Origin: IMCC2047 sp041395865
Lineage (GTDB): Bacteria > Pseudomonadota > Gammaproteobacteria > Pseudomonadales > IMCC2047
NCBI GenBank assembly: GCA_041395865.1
Contig: JAWKZQ010000004.1
Location: 121,064-185,063, forward strand
Direction: 5' to 3'
Length of the DNA: 64,000 nucleotides
Shown piece after piece: positions 59,762 to 64,000 of this stretch (positions are counted from its first letter, which is position 1; each line of letters starts with the position of its first letter). The notes beneath the pieces were generated by a model. It was not told the DNA's origin. It saw nothing but the letters and a program-made list of their open reading frames with translations, and did not search any database. Both the position numbers and the translations under genes were made by a program.

Positions 59762-61027
59762 ATGCCCGATCCAGCAATACAGGCGTTCTTTGCCGAACGT
59801 AAGGAGGCCTGGCTTAAAAAAAGCCTCAAGGCATCCATGTCCGATGAGGAAACCCAGGCCAAGCACGCGGAATCTGAAATGCTTTTTTCAGGCGAACAGT
59901 GGCTGCCGCATGCGGCTAAACGCGCAGGACAGATCAGCATTTCAACCCATCCATGCACCTTTAGTCATCCCAGTGCACGTAAAAATAAAAACGGTTATGT
60001 GACCTCAATCATTGCCGATGCAGTACGTCAGGCCGACGGTTACCTGCGCACCGGTAATGTCGAAGCAGAAAGTGACGCGCTGGGTAATGCCGCCGCACTG
60101 GATGTGTATAAGTTTCTCAACCTGACCATGCAGGACGGTGAGTCGCTGCTCAAGCACATTCAACAGGATAGCGACACGGCCAAGGCCCTGTTATCCATCC
60201 AGTCAGAAAACTATCAAACCCTGAAGGATGGTTTTTTGGCAATGGCGAGCAGCAGCCAGGAATCTGTCACCAGCTCAAAAATCAAACAGGTGTATTTTCC
60301 AGTCGACGACCATTACCACCAGCTCTCGATTCTCAGTAACTCCGGGATGATTTACGAGTTGCGCAAACGTATTGATAGGCTGCGCTTTTCCGAAGAGATC
60401 AAGCAACTGCGCACCCTTAAACGTAACAATGAGTATAGCGACCAGGGTTTTGCAGAAATCTATAACATCACCACCATTGGTTATGGCGGCACCAAACCTC
60501 AGAACATCAGTGTCTTGAATAATCAAAACGGCGGCAAAGCCCGGCTGTTATTGTCGACCCCTCCGCATCTGGCAAAACGCGATATCCGCTTCCCAACCCG
60601 CAATTTTTTTGTCGAGTCCATCCGTTACTACGATGTGCGAGATTCTTTAAACAAGCTTCACCATATTTTTCAAGCCGATAGCAATAGCGACATACCAAGG
60701 CGCAATCTGGAAGGCGGCCGCGACCAGCATATTCTGGCGGTATTTGACGCGGTGATTGAACGTATGGCCGTGCTGCGTCAGGTGGCGAGAGAGCAATACC
60801 GAGAAGACAGCAGTCATCTGGATCATTACCAGAAAGTCTGGTTATGCCCCGGTTTTGAAACGGAACGTGCCGAAGCCAATGACTGGCTGGACCAACTCTG
60901 CAAAAAGATCACCCATTGGCTTTTGGAGGCCTATAAAAAGACAATGAAAAAGGCTCTGGTACTGGGCGCTGCGGAAGTCAGCCACATTCGACAACTGATC
61001 GAAAGCCACCGGGAGGTGCTGCGATGA
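59762..61027 (+). CDS. csy1: Type I-F Csy1 (Cas8f)
   Basis: 421 residues, the usual size of Csy1. AAAGGAG precedes the ATG. Family-like segments include FSHPSARKNKNGY near the start and RLLLSTPPHLAKRDIRFPTRNFF in the middle. It is the large subunit that recognises the PAM in the Csy surveillance complex. Its end overlaps csy2 by 4 bases. The assignment rests on length, position and these segments. Confidence 0.94.
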   Translation: MPDPAIQAFFAERKEAWLKKSLKASMSDEETQAKHAESEMLFSGEQWLPHAAKRAGQISISTHPCTFSHPSARKNKNGYVTSIIADAVRQADGYLRTGNVEAESDALGNAAALDVYKFLNLTMQDGESLLKHIQQDSDTAKALLSIQSENYQTLKDGFLAMASSSQESVTSSKIKQVYFPVDDHYHQLSILSNSGMIYELRKRIDRLRFSEEIKQLRTLKRNNEYSDQGFAEIYNITTIGYGGTKPQNISVLNNQNGGKARLLLSTPPHLAKRDIRFPTRNFFVESIRYYDVRDSLNKLHHIFQADSNSDIPRRNLEGGRDQHILAVFDAVIERMAVLRQVAREQYREDSSHLDHYQKVWLCPGFETERAEANDWLDQLCKKITHWLLEAYKKTMKKALVLGAAEVSHIRQLIESHREVLR

Positions 61028-61965
61028 ACACTGCAATGCTACGCATTCCCCACCTGCGTATCCACAACGCTAACGCCCTCTCCAGCCCCTTTACCATTGG
61101 TTTTCCTGCCATGACCGCCTGGCTAGGTGCGGCGCACGCGCTACAGCGTAAACTCAACGCGCAAGACATGCCGGTACAGTTTACGGGGGTCGGCGTTGTC
61201 TCCCACCAGTTTGACCTGCAAACCTACCGGGGCCCCGGTGACTATGAATATTCCATCATTGGCACTGGAAACTCTTTGGAGCCAGCACCAAAAAAAGACA
61301 AACCTAAAGGTAACGCAGAAAGGCCTTCATTTATTGAAGAAGCACGCTGCCATTTGGAGGTCAGTCTGGTCATCGAATGCCAGGGTATAGATGATCTGGA
61401 TGAAGAAAAGCTGCTGAACCTCATCAGCCAGATTCTGAACGCCAATATGAAAATCGCTGGCGGCGATATTCTTGAGTTTGGCGACCCGGCTATTCATCGG
61501 GATTTCACTCAACTCAAAACCAGCTTGATGCCCGGCTATGCCCTGATCGAACGACGTGACTTGATGGCAGACGCCATGGCCCAAGGGCAGGATGCCATGG
61601 ATGCGCTGCTGGATTATCTGGCCATCCACCACCAATGCAAACAGCAGGAACACAATGGTGAGTTAAAGGTCAGCTGGTCCAGCCACCGTAAAGAGCCCGG
61701 CTGGATCGTGCCCATCGCCACCGGCTTTCACGGCATCAGCGAACTGGGGCAGGCGAAAAACCAGCGTAACCCCGATACCCCGCACCGTTTTGCCGAAAGC
61801 ATTGTCACGCTGGGCGAATTCAAAATGCCCTACAAAATGACCAGCCCCGATGAACTGTTCTGGCATTACCGTCACGAAGCGGACAACAACCTCTATCTGT
61901 GCCAGCAAGGCACCCCTGAGCAACCAACTGAAAGCACCGACCGTTTTTCAAAACTGTTTAATTAA
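61024..61965 (+). CDS. csy2: Type I-F Csy2 (Cas5f)
   Basis: 313 residues. LRIHNANALSSPFTIGFPAMTAWLGAAHALQRKL is the characteristic Csy2 N-terminus (RAMP-like fold). It holds the 5' handle of the crRNA and pairs with Csy1. Its start overlaps csy1 by 4 bases, so they are translationally coupled. Confidence 0.95.
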   Translation: MNTAMLRIPHLRIHNANALSSPFTIGFPAMTAWLGAAHALQRKLNAQDMPVQFTGVGVVSHQFDLQTYRGPGDYEYSIIGTGNSLEPAPKKDKPKGNAERPSFIEEARCHLEVSLVIECQGIDDLDEEKLLNLISQILNANMKIAGGDILEFGDPAIHRDFTQLKTSLMPGYALIERRDLMADAMAQGQDAMDALLDYLAIHHQCKQQEHNGELKVSWSSHRKEPGWIVPIATGFHGISELGQAKNQRNPDTPHRFAESIVTLGEFKMPYKMTSPDELFWHYRHEADNNLYLCQQGTPEQPTESTDRFSKLFN

Positions 61966-61978
61966 AGGAGTAATTCCC

Positions 61979-63004
61979 ATGGCTAAAAATGAAAACACTG
62001 CATCCGTACTGGCCTTTGAAAAAAAGTTAGTGCCCTCTGACGGTTATATGTACGGCACTCAATGGGACCAGCGTGAGCAGGCAACACCTCTCAGGCTCAA
62101 GGAAAAATCAGTACGTGGCACCATTTCCAACCGTTTGAAACCCGCGATTCAAAACGATCCGGCAAAACTGAACAATGAAGTGGAAAAAGCCAATCTGCAA
62201 ACCGTTGACGCCTGTGCCCTGGAACCGGAGCAGGACACTCTGAAACTGCACTTCACCCTAAAAATTCTCGGCGGTATCCACCAACCCTCGGCCTGTAACA
62301 ATGCCGCCTTCAAGCAAAGCTACAGCGCAGCAGCGAAAACCTACGCCGCCCAGGAAGGCTTTCGGGAACTGGCACGGCGCTATGCGCTCAACATCGCCAA
62401 TGCGCGTTTTTTATGGCGTAACCGGGTCGGTTCAGAAAGTATCGATGTACAGGTAAAAGCCTTAAATAAAGGTGCAGAACAGACCTGGCAGTTTGATGCC
62501 AGCCAGTTCAGCACCCGCAACTTCGATGTCGACGACAGCCAGGTCAATGACCTGGCCTCCCGCATCGCCAAAGCACTGGCCAGTGACGACGATTTCCTGA
62601 TGCTCGACATCACCTGCTACGCGCAGATCGGCAAAGCCCAGGATGTCTATCCCAGCGAAGAGCTGGTACTGGATAAGGGCAAAGGTAACAAAAGCAAAAT
62701 TCTTTACTCAGTCGACGACGTCGCCGCCATGCACTCGCAGAAAATCGGCAACGCCCTGCGCACCATCGATACCTGGTACCCGGAGTTTGACGACCCGGAA
62801 AGCTCCGCAGGCCCCATCGCCATTGAACCCTACGGTGCTGTCACCAACCTTGGCAAAGCCTACCGTACACCCAAGGATAAGCAGGATTTTTACAGCTTTT
62901 TCGACAAATGGGCACGCGGTGAATCGCTGGAACGACTGGAGGATGAGCACTACGTGATGGCGGTATTGGTGCGTGGCGGCGTGTTTGGCGAAAGCGATAA
63001 ATAG
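61979..63004 (+). CDS. csy3: Type I-F Csy3 (Cas7f)
   Basis: 341 residues from ATG 61979 (AAAGGAG 9 bases upstream); an earlier in-frame start lies inside csy2 and is rejected. ASVLAFEKKLVPSDGYMYGTQWD is the standard start of Csy3, the backbone subunit that binds the crRNA in six copies. The IANARFLWRNRVGSESIDVQV segment is also conserved. Confidence 0.96.
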   Translation: MAKNENTASVLAFEKKLVPSDGYMYGTQWDQREQATPLRLKEKSVRGTISNRLKPAIQNDPAKLNNEVEKANLQTVDACALEPEQDTLKLHFTLKILGGIHQPSACNNAAFKQSYSAAAKTYAAQEGFRELARRYALNIANARFLWRNRVGSESIDVQVKALNKGAEQTWQFDASQFSTRNFDVDDSQVNDLASRIAKALASDDDFLMLDITCYAQIGKAQDVYPSEELVLDKGKGNKSKILYSVDDVAAMHSQKIGNALRTIDTWYPEFDDPESSAGPIAIEPYGAVTNLGKAYRTPKDKQDFYSFFDKWARGESLERLEDEHYVMAVLVRGGVFGESDK

Positions 63005-63012
63005 GGGATGCT

Positions 63013-63594
63013 ATGAAAGCCTATCTCGATATCACCCTGCTGCCCAGTGATGACATTGGTCATCACTTCCTGTGGGGGAAGGTCTATCAACAGCTGCACC
63101 TTGCGCTGGTTGAAAACAAAAATGCCGATGGAGCTTCCCCCTTCGGCGTCACCTTCCCGGAATTTAATGCCGAAAAACATCGTCTGGGCCGTAAACTGCG
63201 GGTTTTTGCACTCGACGAGTCTCAACTGCAAAGGTTAAACCTGCCCCAATGGATGGAGCGATTAATGGACTATGTTCACATCACCAGCATTCGTGAAACA
63301 CCTGAACAGGTAAAAAGCCATATTCGTTTCACAAGGCTGCGCACCAAATCCAGTAAAGAGCGACTCGCGCGGCGAGCCGCAAAACGCAAGGGGATCAGCC
63401 TGCAACAGGCGTTGGAGGAAAGACGTGACTTTCAACCCGAGTGGACGGATGCGCCTTTTATTCAACTTAAAAGTCTGGGTAACAACCATCCGTTCAGGTT
63501 GTTTATCAACGCTGAGCAAGTAGAACCCGTTAACAATGAAACTGGCTTTAGCACCTACGGCTTAAGCAAAGGACAAAGCCTGCCTCTATTTTGA
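63013..63594 (+). CDS. csy4: Type I-F Csy4 (Cas6f) crRNA endoribonuclease
   Basis: 193 residues. His29 in QLHLALV aligns with the catalytic His29 of Pseudomonas Csy4; an arginine-rich helix (RLRTKSSKERLARRAAKRKG) fits the groove that grips the repeat stem; the C-terminus reads STYGLSKGQSLPLF, as in the family (YGLSKG). It cuts the pre-crRNA after the repeat hairpin. It ends 130 bases before the first repeat. Confidence 0.96.
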   Translation: MKAYLDITLLPSDDIGHHFLWGKVYQQLHLALVENKNADGASPFGVTFPEFNAEKHRLGRKLRVFALDESQLQRLNLPQWMERLMDYVHITSIRETPEQVKSHIRFTRLRTKSSKERLARRAAKRKGISLQQALEERRDFQPEWTDAPFIQLKSLGNNHPFRLFINAEQVEPVNNETGFSTYGLSKGQSLPLF

Positions 63595-63628
63595 CCTTTA
63601 TTTTTCTGCCCTTTAACAACCTGAAATA

Positions 63629-63641
63629 AATCAACAGGTTA
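63629..63641 (+). promoter_or_regulatory. Predicted IHF-binding site in the leader
   Basis: AATCAACAGGTTA fits WATCAANNNNTTR at every defined position. IHF bends the leader during spacer insertion in type I-F and I-E systems. The site ends about 84 bases before the first repeat. Confidence 0.65.
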
Positions 63642-63707
63642 CAACAGCCCTTATTTTGATTGGTGTTTTCAACCAAAAGAAGCTAAGTGGCTGTTGTAAC
63701 TCTTTTT
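63638..63707 (+). terminator. Leader inverted repeat, possible cas-operon terminator
   Basis: GTTACAACAGCC (63638-63649) and GGCTGTTGTAAC (63689-63700) are perfect inverted copies. The 39-base loop can itself form TTGG-TG/CA-ACCAA, and TCTTTTTTT follows. The large loop makes intrinsic termination possible but not certain. Confidence 0.45.
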
Positions 63708-63724
63708 TTAGGTGTTATAGTGCG

Positions 63725-64000
63725 GTTCCCCGCCGCACAGGCGGCTTAGAAAATCATTACCTTTTAAAATGCCCATACGGGCCAGTTCCCCGCCGCACAG
63801 GCGGCTTAGAAAGATCTATTGAATACAATTGAACGCTTCCCTGAGTTCCCCGCCGCACAGGCGGCTTAGAAAAATAGAAATCGTATCGAGTAGAACGCGC
63901 AAAAGGTCCCCGCCGCACAGGCGGCTTAGAAATTAGGCTTCACAGGGGCGCCGCTTGGCGCACCGTTCCCCGCCGCACAGGCGGCTTAGAAATATGCACC
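63725..64000 (+). CRISPR. Type I-F CRISPR array (start; runs off the window)
   Basis: Five 28-base repeats at 63725, 63785, 63845, 63905 and 63965 (60-base period), four complete 32-base spacers and 8 bases of a fifth. The repeat begins GTTCCCCGCCGCACAGGCGG and ends CTTAGAAA; CCGCC and GGCGG form the 5-bp stem cut by Csy4. The fourth repeat has G in place of T at position 2. The first repeat is leader-proximal, so the newest spacers are those shown here. The array end is not in the window. Confidence 0.97.

Larger units (their letters stand above)
63595..63724 (+). promoter_or_regulatory. CRISPR leader
   Basis: The 130 bases between csy4 and the first repeat are A+T-rich. They contain a perfect IHF consensus (63629-63641) and a perfect 12-bp inverted repeat (63638-63649 with 63689-63700) followed by a T-run. 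This is where new spacers would be added and from where the array is transcribed. Confidence 0.8.

Overview
The window reads as a chromosome segment of a free-living, probably marine or aquatic gammaproteobacterium. The evidence is the gene set: a ribosome modulation factor (confined to gammaproteobacteria), gpsA, glcDEF, glutathione-dependent formaldehyde oxidation, a PEP-CTERM/PrsT pair and a type I-F CRISPR-Cas locus. The base composition is moderate, and most coding sequence follows a uniform codon style. No rRNA or tRNA gene was seen. I cannot name the genus from the sequence alone.

Layout. 1-5.2 kb: a truncated von Willebrand factor A-like secreted protein, gpsA with a small membrane protein, an orphan ParA, a 2OG-dioxygenase-like protein and a secreted GlcG/HbpS-family protein. 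5.3-8.3 kb: a bestrophin, a 48-residue peptide gene, a LysR regulator and a SIMPL protein. Two 74-base copies of one promoter/operator-like element lie here; one appears to drive the small peptide and the other a terminator-ended leader or sRNA. 8.4-14.2 kb: a homocysteine methyltransferase-MTHFR fusion, a gamma-glutamylcyclotransferase-like protein, a NYN protein, a CPBP protease, a class D beta-lactamase and a lytic transglycosylase. 14.2-16.8 kb: a repeat-rich island with two terminal-inverted-repeat elements around a small HTH gene, then a HEPN-like gene.

16.8-30.6 kb is one functional block, all on the minus strand: moaC-moaD-moaE-moaA, then a two-subunit NAD-dependent formate dehydrogenase, then fdhD-mobA-tupB-tupC-mobB-moeA-moaB-moeA and a DUF1244 gene. 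It encodes most of molybdopterin synthesis, metal insertion, dinucleotide attachment and the FDH maturase beside the enzyme that uses the cofactor. The fused NuoE-NuoF beta subunit, tungstate-type ABC genes and paired moeA genes suggest a tungsten-using FDH. At 37.5-39.6 kb, frmA and fghA convert formaldehyde to formate, so with the FDH the window encodes a full formaldehyde-to-CO2 route.

30.9-55 kb: glcDEF (glycolate oxidase), a COG0523 GTPase, rmf, several LysR regulators, a possible nitrosative-stress group (flavin/2Fe-2S fusion oxidoreductase, GST, NnrS), a cold-shock gene with a long leader, prsT with one PEP-CTERM protein, an APC permease, and an Fe-alcohol dehydrogenase/aldehyde dehydrogenase pair. 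A frameshifted gene remnant lies at 40.4-40.7 kb.

55.4 kb to the end: a complete type I-F CRISPR-Cas operon (cas1, cas2-3, csy1-4), a leader with a perfect IHF consensus and a 12-bp inverted repeat, and the start of the array (five repeats, four complete 32-base spacers) running off the right edge.
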